This document shows, piece by piece, positions 18,810 through 27,106 of a DNA stretch of 64,000 nucleotides (its first letter is position 1; each line of letters starts with the position of its first letter). Source of the DNA: Gammaproteobacteria bacterium. GTDB taxonomy: Bacteria; Pseudomonadota; Gammaproteobacteria; Pseudomonadales; Cellvibrionaceae. A program made the position numbers and the translations under genes. A model generated the notes under the pieces. It searched no databases, was not told the origin of the DNA, and saw nothing but the letters and a program-made list of their open reading frames with translations. Location of the stretch: NCBI GenBank assembly GCA_021151835.1, contig JAGKWO010000022.1:4500-68499 (forward strand). The letters are read 5' to 3'.

Positions 18810-19030
18810 TGTTACGCCGCCTCTTGTTGCTGGCATCGCTCTCAAGCCTCGTTGCCTGCGGCTCCATCAAGCCATGGGTAAAGCCCTATGAGCGGCAAAG
18901 AATTGCGGATGAAATTATGAGTTTTGATCGCGACCCGGTTGCCAATTCCTATCTGCATCACGTTTACGATGCGCGTGAAGCGGCACGCGGTGGCGATGGT
19001 GCCTCGGGAGGTGGTTGTGGTTGTAATTAA
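18806..19030 (+). CDS. DUF4266 lipoprotein with C-terminal GGGCGCN
   Basis: A 74-aa lipoprotein with lipobox SLVACGS. The mature part contains the family phrases IKPWVKPYERQRIADEIM and DPVANSYLHHVYDAREAA, and it ends in a flexible Gly/Ser tract and GGGCGCN. This matches DUF4266. Such genes, as I recall, sit beside DUF3570 genes and periplasmic thioredoxins, sometimes with ApbE flavin transferases; no ApbE is present here. The two terminal cysteines suggest metal, heme or disulfide chemistry, or a processing signal, but this is untested. The start overlaps the TlpA stop by four bases, and its last codons contain the ribosome site of the next gene. Confidence 0.85.
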   Translation: MMLRRLLLLASLSSLVACGSIKPWVKPYERQRIADEIMSFDRDPVANSYLHHVYDAREAARGGDGASGGGCGCN

Positions 19031-20195
19031 TCGTGCATTGGTTTTGCTACTGCTGGTTGTGCAATCCGCAGTAGCCGCCGTATTGCCGGATGAGCGTATT
19101 GATGTGCTCTACCACGGCTACGATGGCGGCGGCGCAAAAATTGATGGCCCATCAATACTGGTGCGTAAAAATATCGGCGCGTCTGTTTCTGTTGCTGCCA
19201 ATTATTATGTAGACACGGTGAGCAGTGCATCCATCGATGTGGTGACCCAGGGCAGCAAATACGCTGAGGAACGCAAAGAAACTGGCGTGAATGGCCAGTA
19301 CCTGATTGATCGCTCAACTATCTCGTTAGGTTACGTCAGCAGTAAAGAAAATGATTACGATGCGACAACGTACAGTTTTGGTATCGACCAAAGTTTTTTC
19401 GGCGACCTGACCACGCTCGGGTTTGGTGTCAGCTTTGGTGAGGATGTTGTCGGCCAGAATATTGACCCCACGTACCAGCGCGATTTGCAGCGGCGCAAAT
19501 ACAGCATCAATGCATCGCAAATCGTAACCAAAAATTTGCTCATGTCCCTCAGTGTTGATTCGGCTACTGATCAATGCCTGAATCTCCTGGATGAACAAAG
19601 TTGCTTAAATAATCCCTATCGCAGTTACCGTTTCAACGACACCAGAACCGGGCAAACCGGCTGGCGCTCCGAGCGCTATCCCCATACCCGCAACAGCGAC
19701 GCCATCGGCTTGCGCGGCATTTATCATTTGCCGTGGAGTGGATCGGTGCGCGGCGAGTATCGAACTTTTTCGGATAACTGGGGCGTAGAATCCACCAATT
19801 ATGAAATGCGCTACACGCACAGCTACAACAACTCGTGGATATTTGAAACCAAGTTCCGCGTGTACGACCAAAGCGAAGCCGATTTTTATTCCGATGTTTT
19901 CCCGTTCGAAAACCCGCAAAACTTTAAAGCCAGGGATAAAGAATTAAGCGCATTCAGCTCACTCGTTTACGGCCTGGGCGTCACTTACAAATTACCGGCA
20001 GGTACCGTCCCGTGGTTTGAAAAATCCAGCGTAAATTTATATTGGGATCATTTCGATATCGACTACGACAACTTCCGCGACGCCCGCTTATCCGTAAGTA
20101 CCGATGGTGCTGCCCCGGAATATGCTGTGGGTAGTGAACCGCTTTATAGTTTGCAGGCGGATGTGATCCGGTTGTATTTCTCGTTTTGGTTTTGA
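19017..20195 (+). CDS. DUF3570 family outer-membrane beta-barrel-like protein
   Basis: About 392 aa. The likely start is the GTG at 19017, five bases after GGGAGG and overlapping the DUF4266 stop by 14 bp; an ATG at 18996 is an alternative. The signal peptide is INRALVLLLLVVQSAVAA. The mature protein opens with LPDERIDVLYHGYDGGG and continues in long alternating strands to YFSFWF, a terminal aromatic residue typical of outer-membrane barrels. The SIDVVTQGSKYAEERKE region matches DUF3570. It probably assembles with the DUF4266 lipoprotein. It is the last gene of the rightward operon and is followed by a hairpin. Confidence 0.82.
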   Translation: MVVINRALVLLLLVVQSAVAAVLPDERIDVLYHGYDGGGAKIDGPSILVRKNIGASVSVAANYYVDTVSSASIDVVTQGSKYAEERKETGVNGQYLIDRSTISLGYVSSKENDYDATTYSFGIDQSFFGDLTTLGFGVSFGEDVVGQNIDPTYQRDLQRRKYSINASQIVTKNLLMSLSVDSATDQCLNLLDEQSCLNNPYRSYRFNDTRTGQTGWRSERYPHTRNSDAIGLRGIYHLPWSGSVRGEYRTFSDNWGVESTNYEMRYTHSYNNSWIFETKFRVYDQSEADFYSDVFPFENPQNFKARDKELSAFSSLVYGLGVTYKLPAGTVPWFEKSSVNLYWDHFDIDYDNFRDARLSVSTDGAAPEYAVGSEPLYSLQADVIRLYFSFWF

Positions 20196-20210
20196 TTTAC
20201 GTGACATCAT

Positions 20211-20252
20211 TGAAAACTACTGGATTTCTTATTGGTAATCCGGTAGTTTTCA
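20211..20252 (+). terminator. hairpin after the DUF3570 gene
   Basis: TGAAAACTAC-T-GGATT pairs with AATCC-G-GTAGTTTTCA with one G-U pair, 15 bp after the stop. The T-tract after it is weak, so termination may be only partial. Confidence 0.55.
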
Positions 20253-20302
20253 AATTATTAACCCCCTCTTTTATTAAACTGCGTTAACCAAAAGGAATTT
20301 TT

Positions 20303-20368
20303 ATGTATATATCCAAGGCAGCGATAACACTTGTCATAACCTGTTTGTTTAACTCATATCTGCTTTAA
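20303..20368 (+). CDS. possible 21-codon leader-like ORF
   Basis: ATG at 20303 is preceded by AAAGGAATTTTT and encodes MYISKAAITLVITCLFNSYL plus one Leu, then TAA. It resembles a bare signal peptide or the remnant of an exported protein gene upstream of the RHS genes. There is no other support. Confidence 0.25.
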   Translation: MYISKAAITLVITCLFNSYLL

Positions 20369-20474
20369 ATTAATTTTTCTGTACGAGCAATTCTGACTAA
20401 TATGTTTGCGTACATGATGCCAATAATATCTATCTGACATTAGTTTTTTCATTAATTACGAAAAGGATGTCTCT

Positions 20475-22331
20475 ATGAGAGCCTCTATTTTTTTATCCTC
20501 ACTTTATGCGCAAAGGTTATTGCGCAATATAATGTTAACTTTCTCTGTTTTGATTTTTTCCGCAAATGCTTTTGGGCAAGGTTCTCCTGAAGCGTGCACT
20601 TTAGGAATGTATACCACTGATGCTCAAGCCCAGGCCGCAGCAAAAAGTAAAGCGGAGGCTTTGTATCCTTCCTACATTGCCGCAAATCCCCAAATTTGTA
20701 CCGAAAACTCTAATACCAGACGCAACCATGGACATAGCCCTTTTGGCGGTCTGGTAATTGATAGCAATGGTAGAACTGTGCACGGATATACGCCTGGCGC
20801 AAATATTAATGTTGTAGCGGGTTGTTGGGTGTGCCCTGTGTATTGCAATGTTGGTTGGCCATCTCATAAAGCCTGTGTTGTAAATTCTTGTCCTGCCGGT
20901 TATGAAAATGTTGGTGGAAGGTGTATCCGGTATGTCGCCGTCGCACCGGAAGATTCCCCTCCTTCCTCTTGTCCTGTTGGCAACCCGATAGATACCAGTA
21001 CAGGAGCAAAGATCCAAAAAGAAACAGATGTTGCTTCTCAAGGTGTTGGTCAAACCGGATTTGAAAGAACTTACAATAATTCAAATAAAGCTCTGGGTGG
21101 ATCCTGGTATAACTCCCACCAGAAATCCTTGCGGGTAATCAGCCCTGAAAAAGTACAAATTATTCGCGATAAAAGCTCACCATATGGAAGTAAAGCAACG
21201 GCTTGCACCAATGGCTGGAATGAACTTAAAACCAGAATTACTGATGCCTGGGCGCAGGGAGCGTCAGCGCAATACGTAAATAACACTTGTCAGGTTGTAC
21301 GCAACAATGTCGTTGTGCGCAATATTCCAATCGTACCAGAAGGGCAAAATATTGAGATTTATATCAAACCCGGAGCAATTCAACTGGTTCGCGAAAATGG
21401 CAGCATTCTAAGTTTCGGATTGGGTGCTGGCGACCAATATACTGAGCTGAATGGTGAACGAGGGCAATTGGTAGCTATTAATAATGCCGCTCCGATTACA
21501 TGGAGATACAAAGCTCCTAATGGCGATGTAGAAGATTACAATGCTGATGGAAAATTGTTATCCATTACGGCCAGTAACGGCGTAAAACAGGAATTATTTT
21601 ATGATGCGACAAGCGGGCTCTTAACACGTGTAAAAGACTCCACTAACCGCGAATTACTATTTTCGTACAATGGTAATAAAATCAGCAGCATCACCGTCGA
21701 TAGCAATAAAACAACTACGTACGCCTATAACGCATCCGGTCTAATTACCCAGGTCACTCGCCCTGATAACACAACCCGAATTTATCATTATGAAGATTCC
21801 CGTTTCCCAACATATCTGACAGGTATTACTGATGAGCGCAATAAACGTTACGCTACCTGGACTTACGACGCCCAAGGCCGCGCAATCGCCAGCGAACACG
21901 CCGGTGGTGCGGAAAAAACCCTGTTGAGTTTTAATGCCGATGGCAGCACCACGGTTACCAATGCGTTAAATAAACAAACGATTTATCGCTTTGCTGATAT
22001 TGCCGGTGCACGTCGTGTAGTAAAAGTGGAAGGGCAACCAACAACAAACTGCCTCGGAGCAAATCAGGATTACACCTATACCAATGAAGGTTGGTTGGCG
22101 AGTAAAACCGATTGGAAAGGCATTAAAACCACTTACCAATACAACACCCTCGGGCAAGAAATCTCGCGCACCGAAGCGTTTGGTACTCCGGAAGCGCGCA
22201 CCATTACCACTGAATGGCATCCGTCCCTGTGTATAAAAACCAAAGTGACCGAGCCGGGCAAGGAAACAGTATTTAGTTATGACGCGAATGGCCGCCTGTT
22301 AAATCAATCTACCAGTGCATTAAGCAATTAA
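20475..22331 (+). CDS. RHS/YD-repeat protein, N-terminal half (DUF6531-like)
   Basis: A 618-aa protein with a signal-peptide-like N-terminus (LTFSVLIFSANAFGQ). A Cys-rich segment follows, then CPVGNPIDTSTGAKIQKETD and GFERTYNNSN, the DUF6531-type entry of RHS proteins. From about residue 350 come repeated YD motifs (YDATSGLLTRVKD, YAYNASGLITQVTRP, YDAQGRAIASEHAGG) down to YDANGRLLNQSTS. It stops there without an RHS core or variable tip. The next gene begins 20 bp later with more YD repeats, so the two together look like one ancestral RHS shell. Export through Sec is inferred for both halves. Confidence 0.85.
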   Translation: MRASIFLSSLYAQRLLRNIMLTFSVLIFSANAFGQGSPEACTLGMYTTDAQAQAAAKSKAEALYPSYIAANPQICTENSNTRRNHGHSPFGGLVIDSNGRTVHGYTPGANINVVAGCWVCPVYCNVGWPSHKACVVNSCPAGYENVGGRCIRYVAVAPEDSPPSSCPVGNPIDTSTGAKIQKETDVASQGVGQTGFERTYNNSNKALGGSWYNSHQKSLRVISPEKVQIIRDKSSPYGSKATACTNGWNELKTRITDAWAQGASAQYVNNTCQVVRNNVVVRNIPIVPEGQNIEIYIKPGAIQLVRENGSILSFGLGAGDQYTELNGERGQLVAINNAAPITWRYKAPNGDVEDYNADGKLLSITASNGVKQELFYDATSGLLTRVKDSTNRELLFSYNGNKISSITVDSNKTTTYAYNASGLITQVTRPDNTTRIYHYEDSRFPTYLTGITDERNKRYATWTYDAQGRAIASEHAGGAEKTLLSFNADGSTTVTNALNKQTIYRFADIAGARRVVKVEGQPTTNCLGANQDYTYTNEGWLASKTDWKGIKTTYQYNTLGQEISRTEAFGTPEARTITTEWHPSLCIKTKVTEPGKETVFSYDANGRLLNQSTSALSN

Positions 22332-22350
22332 TCTGAATAGGGAAATCATA

Positions 22351-25300
22351 ATGAAATTATTAAACCGATTTTCATTGGGCATTTTTGCGTCGCTGGTTGC
22401 AATCAACGCATACGCCCAACAAACCACCAGCTATACCTACAATGCAGCCGGACAAGTATTAACGGAAGATGGCCCGCGTACCGATGTCGTTGATGTAACA
22501 ACCCATACCTACAATTCGCAGGGTTATGTTGCCACAACAACCAATGCGTTAAACCAGGTAGCGACCTTTAATAGTTACGATGCCAGCGGCAATTTGCTCA
22601 GCATGACCGACGCAAACGGTGTGTTCAGCGAATTTACCTATCATGATCGCGGTTGGTTATTAAGTTCACGCGTGAAGCATCCAACCGATAGCGCATTGGA
22701 TGCGGTCACCAGCTACGGTTACGACGCCGTTGGCCAATTGACCAGCACCACGCTTCCCAATGGTGTGGTGTTGAATTACGAATACGACGATGCGCGCCGT
22801 TTGAAGGCCATTAAAAATAGCCTGAATGAGCGCATTGAATATACGTTGGATGCCGCCGGCAACCGCACCCGGCAAGTCATTAAAAATGCGTCCGGCACGA
22901 TTAAGTATTCGGTGTCGTCTGTGTACGACGAATTAAGCCGGGTAATGAAAGTACTGGGCAATAACAGCCAGCAGGACAAGCATCAATACGATGTGAATAA
23001 CAATCGCACATCCACCACCGATGGCCGCAATAATCAAACGCAGCAGATTTACGACGCACTCAATCGAGTAAAGAAAATAATTGACCCGGCATTAGGTGAA
23101 ACCCAATTTACCTACAATGCACAGGATCAAATTAAAACCGTCACCGATGCACGCGGCAACACGACCACCTATCACTACGATGGTTTGGGGAATCTCACCT
23201 CACAAGTCAGCCCCGACACAGGCACTACTTCATTTACTTACGATGCCGCCGGCAATCGCCTCAGCCAAACCGATGCGCGCGGTGTAGTAGCCAATTATGC
23301 CTATGACGCGCTGAATCGGATCACTTCAATTACTTATCCAGCCGCACCCACTGAAAATGTCACCTTTGTTTACGATGGTACTTCATCGGGCAATAAAGGC
23401 ATTGGCCGATTGGTGGAAATCAGTAAAGCGGGTGTCAGTGTTTCATACCGCTATGATCATTCAGGCAGAGTGACGCAACAAACCAATACCGTTAGCAGTG
23501 TGAACGCGCAAATAAACTACGATTATGATTTGGCGGGCAATATTAGCCAGATTATTTACCCCTCCGGCCGTAACGTTAATTATGTTTATGATGCACAAGG
23601 CCGCATTAACCAAATCACCACCAGGCTTGGCAGTGCTGCAACACAAACGCTGGTCAATAACATTGGTTACTTGCCATTCGGCCCGGCAACCAATTATGTC
23701 TACGGTAATGGTTTAAGCCACACGCAAACATTTGATACGGATTACCGTCTCACCGCGATTCAGGTCGGTGGCATCCTCAGTCGCAATTACGGTTATGACC
23801 CGGTCAATAACATCACCAGCATTGTGAATGCTCTCAATACGTCTGCGAACCAGACCTTCAGCTATGACTCGCTGAATCGTTTAATCAGCGCAAGTGGCGG
23901 CTACGGCAATCTCGGTTATGGTTACGATGCGGTAGGCAATCGCCTGAACGAAACCCGCAATGGCACTACCGATACTTACACCTACCCAGGCACCAACAAT
24001 CGCCTGCAACAAATTACCCGCGCCGCTGGCAATCGTAATTTTACTTACGATGCCGCTGGCAACCCGCAACAACGCATCGCCGAAAATAACAGCAACCAAA
24101 CTTTCACGTTCAACAACGCCAACCGTTTGGAGACGGTCAGCGTTAACGGCTCGCTCGCCGCAACCTACAGCTACAACCCGCTCGGGCAGCGCGTACTGAA
24201 AACCCTGGCGAATGCAACAAAGGAAATTTATCACTATGACCAATCGGGACAATTAATTGCCGTTACCGATGGCGCAGGCACCACACTGCGTGAATACATT
24301 TACTGGAGCAACCAGCAAATTGCTTTCACCAATACCGTTCAAGGTCAAAGTATTGCTGCACAAACGCTGGATGAAGCGAATGTCATTTTCCAAGGCGCTC
24401 ATGTCATCGCAACGACCGATGCAGGTTATACCGGTAGCGGATTTATTGATTACGTGGGGGAGGGCAGTGCAAGCTGGTCCGTAAATGCACCCGCAACGGC
24501 AAGCTACAACCTGACATTACGTTACGGTCTCTCCGGTGCGGATCGTCCATTAGTATTAAAAGTCGATGGCAATACCATCGCCACAATCAATTTTGTCAGC
24601 AGCCCTTTATGGACCACTTGGAAAACCAAAACCGTCACGCTTAATCTCACGGCGGGCCAACACACTATCGCACTGCACACCTCAGGTTTAAGTGGTCCGA
24701 ATATCGATAAGGTTGATCTGGCGGCGGTAAATCCTGTTACCACCACCTCAACATCACTGTATTACGTTCACAGCGATCATTTAAATACACCGCAAGTCAT
24801 CACCAACCAAAACCAGCAAGTGGTGTGGATGGGTAACTACGAACCGTTTGGAAAACTTGCCGCGAACACGAATAACAGTATTGAAATATTCAGTCGTTTT
24901 CCGGGGCAATATGTTGATCCGGAGACCGGGTTGTATTACAACTACTTTCGGGATTATGACCCGAGTATTGGGCGGTATATTGAATCTGATCCGATTGGGT
25001 TGAGAGGTGGCATAAATACTTATGCTTACGTTCAAGGCAACCCACTCAAATATTCTGATCCACTTGGATTGGCTCCAAATAAAGGATGTGTTCTGACTTA
25101 CACTGCAGCAGGCGCAACAGTTGGTGGTGCAATTGGCTACGGAGGTGGATTTTTAGGCGGTGGATTTGCCGGCGCATTTGCGGGCGGTGTTGGTGCAATT
25201 CCTGGCGCAGCCGGTGGTTCACAGCTTGGTGGAATAGCAGGTGCAGCTGCGGGAAGTGGTACTGGTTATATGATTGCTCAGTGGGTTTGTCCTGATGACG

Positions 25301-25500
25301 ATGATGCGTCACCAAATGAAGATGATTCTGAAACGGAATGCCCCCCAAATAATGAAGATCCTGATAAATGCAAAAAGGCTCGGACGAACTGCGCGGCAGA
25401 ATGTTCTGGAATATTGCCCGACAGTGATCTCCAAAGTATGAATTTCCAAAAGTGTTATTCTGATTGTTTGTCTAGAGCTGGTTGCTTGGGAGTAAAGTAA
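22351..25500 (+). CDS. RHS/YD-repeat protein with CBM6/35-like module, RHS core and variable C-terminus
   Basis: 1049 aa. A separate signal peptide (RFSLGIFASLVAINAYAQ) is followed immediately by YD repeats (SYTYNAAGQVLTEDGPRTD). About 20 repeats run to residue 650. Residues about 666-795 are not YD repeats. They resemble a CBM6/CBM35 beta-sandwich (GYTGSGFIDYVGEGSASW, LTLRYGLSGADRPL, LTAGQHTIALHTSG). The RHS core follows (RDYDPSIGRYIESDPIGL, then NPLKYSDPLGL). The last 142 residues are tip-specific: a Gly-zipper stretch, an acidic patch and many cysteines. RHS proteins encapsulate C-terminal toxins; toxicity of this tip is inferred, since no known toxin fold was recognised. Confidence 0.85.
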   Translation: MKLLNRFSLGIFASLVAINAYAQQTTSYTYNAAGQVLTEDGPRTDVVDVTTHTYNSQGYVATTTNALNQVATFNSYDASGNLLSMTDANGVFSEFTYHDRGWLLSSRVKHPTDSALDAVTSYGYDAVGQLTSTTLPNGVVLNYEYDDARRLKAIKNSLNERIEYTLDAAGNRTRQVIKNASGTIKYSVSSVYDELSRVMKVLGNNSQQDKHQYDVNNNRTSTTDGRNNQTQQIYDALNRVKKIIDPALGETQFTYNAQDQIKTVTDARGNTTTYHYDGLGNLTSQVSPDTGTTSFTYDAAGNRLSQTDARGVVANYAYDALNRITSITYPAAPTENVTFVYDGTSSGNKGIGRLVEISKAGVSVSYRYDHSGRVTQQTNTVSSVNAQINYDYDLAGNISQIIYPSGRNVNYVYDAQGRINQITTRLGSAATQTLVNNIGYLPFGPATNYVYGNGLSHTQTFDTDYRLTAIQVGGILSRNYGYDPVNNITSIVNALNTSANQTFSYDSLNRLISASGGYGNLGYGYDAVGNRLNETRNGTTDTYTYPGTNNRLQQITRAAGNRNFTYDAAGNPQQRIAENNSNQTFTFNNANRLETVSVNGSLAATYSYNPLGQRVLKTLANATKEIYHYDQSGQLIAVTDGAGTTLREYIYWSNQQIAFTNTVQGQSIAAQTLDEANVIFQGAHVIATTDAGYTGSGFIDYVGEGSASWSVNAPATASYNLTLRYGLSGADRPLVLKVDGNTIATINFVSSPLWTTWKTKTVTLNLTAGQHTIALHTSGLSGPNIDKVDLAAVNPVTTTSTSLYYVHSDHLNTPQVITNQNQQVVWMGNYEPFGKLAANTNNSIEIFSRFPGQYVDPETGLYYNYFRDYDPSIGRYIESDPIGLRGGINTYAYVQGNPLKYSDPLGLAPNKGCVLTYTAAGATVGGAIGYGGGFLGGGFAGAFAGGVGAIPGAAGGSQLGGIAGAAAGSGTGYMIAQWVCPDDDDASPNEDDSETECPPNNEDPDKCKKARTNCAAECSGILPDSDLQSMNFQKCYSDCLSRAGCLGVK

Positions 25501-25721
25501 TGCCTATTAACAAAAATAATTCTGTCGCTATTTATGAGCAATGTCAGAAATCCATTCAAGAGCTGAATCAACTTCTACTTAATTTAAAAAGCGAACTTGA
25601 TGAGGATGATTTCGTGAAGGTAAGGCTGTCTATTGCAGGGGCGATGGGCGAACTTGTGAATACATGTGAGGAACATGTTTACAATCAATTTCCTGAAATG
25701 CGGCCTTATAAATTAGGCTAG
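25500..25721 (+). CDS. small acidic protein coupled to the RHS gene (candidate immunity protein)
   Basis: 73 aa starting at the ATG that overlaps the RHS stop (TAATG), with GGGAG seven bases upstream. The protein (EQCQKSIQELNQLLLNLK, ELDEDDFVKVRLSIAGAMGE) is helical and leucine-rich with no signal peptide, so it is cytoplasmic. Position directly after an RHS tip is where cognate immunity genes lie, and this is the only basis for that suggestion. No family was recognised; it could also be an unrelated chaperone-like protein. Confidence 0.6.
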   Translation: MPINKNNSVAIYEQCQKSIQELNQLLLNLKSELDEDDFVKVRLSIAGAMGELVNTCEEHVYNQFPEMRPYKLG

Positions 25722-25724
25722 CTT

Positions 25725-26480
25725 TTACTTAAGTAGCTGATTCGTCATTTCTTGATAATGGTTCAGAAAACTTTTTGTAATTGAGTAGTGCTCAGTTTGA
25801 GTGTATTCGCGAGTGTGCAATATTCCATTTTTAATCTCATATATCCTTGCCTGTGGATAGGCAAGGATAATGGGGGAGTGAGTGGCAATAATAAATTGAG
25901 AATCTTGTTCAACTAGTTGATGTATGCGAGACAGCATCGCCATCTGACGTGTCGGAGATAGTGCAGCTTCGGGTTCGTCGAGGATATACAGACCTTTTCC
26001 GTCAAAACGATGGGTCATTAATGAAAAAAATGATTCACCATGAGATTGTTGATGTAGTGACTTTCTGCCATATGAGTTTTTGATAGGTGGCCCAAACGCA
26101 GGCTCTTCATCAAGTTGATCTATGTTGCTTGCAACGTTATAAAAACTTTCGGACCTCAAAAAGAAACCATCTTTTGCTTTCCTGAAGCTTTTGGCTAATC
26201 TGAAATATTCGTGCAAATTGGAATGTGACGAGCGTGTGGCAAAGTTGAAATTTTTTGTTCCCCCTTCCGGGTTAAAACCCCATGTGGTTGCAATTGCTTC
26301 CAGCAAAGTAGATTTCCCGCTGCCATTCTCACCGATAATGAATGTGACTTTGGGATGGAATTCTAATGATTCGAAATTCCGAACCACTTCCAGGTTAAAT
26401 GGATATTCTTCAAACGAAGGTACTTTCTCTCGTAGTAGCTTGGCGCTTAGAAGGTAATGGGTGTTCTCTAGGAAATTCAT
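25725..26480 (-). CDS. AAA/ABC-type ATPase, orphan (SMC-like head)
   Basis: About 251 aa from the ATG at 26480; a GTG at 26507 is possible but neither has a good ribosome site. It has Walker A IGENGSGKSTLL, a signature-like SHGESFFSL, Walker B GLYILDEPEAALSP and the H-loop ATHSP, which is the AAA_21/AAA_23 type of ABC-like ATPase. The coiled coil is absent, so only the folded head remains. Family members include predicted ATP-dependent nucleases, retron and abortive-infection partners and general cytoplasmic ATPases. There is no adjacent TOPRIM or nuclease gene here. It converges on the RHS cluster from the other strand, ending four bases from the 73-aa gene. Confidence 0.8.
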   Translation of the reverse strand: MNFLENTHYLLSAKLLREKVPSFEEYPFNLEVVRNFESLEFHPKVTFIIGENGSGKSTLLEAIATTWGFNPEGGTKNFNFATRSSHSNLHEYFRLAKSFRKAKDGFFLRSESFYNVASNIDQLDEEPAFGPPIKNSYGRKSLHQQSHGESFFSLMTHRFDGKGLYILDEPEAALSPTRQMAMLSRIHQLVEQDSQFIIATHSPIILAYPQARIYEIKNGILHTREYTQTEHYSITKSFLNHYQEMTNQLLK

Positions 26481-26682
26481 TTTTGGCTCTGGGGTATTTT
26501 GGTGCACAGATTATTACATTGCGCTAATAGGTGGTCAAAGCTCCAGCGGCCTAGCCACACTTTTTCGGTTTCAATGGTCAGCCATGGCCAGCAATGTGGT
26601 CATTTAGGTCCAGCCCACGCAGTGAAATATGTTGTATATAAATGTTGTTCAAAAGAATGCTCGATTAAAAAGGATCATTGCG

Positions 26683-27042
26683 ATGATGACTTTAATTAAA
26701 TCTACTGTCGTTGCAGTTATATTTCTCTTAAGTGGATGCAGTAACATCAAGGATAAAAAGGCAAATAATCTCTCTGTGAAATATGAGATAGTAGATGCCA
26801 AGGCTTGCTCATCTATAGCTTATATTGAAGGCGGTGGGAAAATCTACTCTAAAGGAATTACCAAGAAAATTGATGTTCAAGAAAGATACTTTTTTAAAGG
26901 TGGTGATATGATTTATTTGGAAAAAGGCTCGTTAATTGTTATTGAAGCTCCGGATAAATCTAAAGTTTTATTAGGCTCAAGGCAGAAAAAATCTTCGTAT
27001 CGCATAAAGGCTGAGGTGCCAGCTTCTGAAAATTGTAAATAG
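26683..27042 (+). CDS. small lipoprotein, unknown function
   Basis: 119 aa starting at 26683 with AAGGATC upstream; upstream in-frame starts lack a ribosome site. A lipobox IFLLSGCSN precedes a basic, strand-rich mature region (KYEIVDAKACSSIAYIEGGG, RYFFKGGDMIYLEKGSLIVI). Two further cysteines may form a disulfide. It is AT-rich compared with the core genes around and lies in the accessory segment. No family was recognised. Confidence 0.6.
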   Translation: MMTLIKSTVVAVIFLLSGCSNIKDKKANNLSVKYEIVDAKACSSIAYIEGGGKIYSKGITKKIDVQERYFFKGGDMIYLEKGSLIVIEAPDKSKVLLGSRQKKSSYRIKAEVPASENCK

Positions 27043-27106
27043 CGCAAGCGGTTAGCTTGTAAATCCCAACAATTGACTTCCCGGATAGGTTAATTTCAGT
27101 TTTTAA

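Noticed and set aside
25086..25295. Cys/Trp/Arg-rich frame overlapping the RHS tip
   Set aside because: Out-of-frame reading of the glycine-zipper codons (GGT/GGC/GGA); no start signal of its own.
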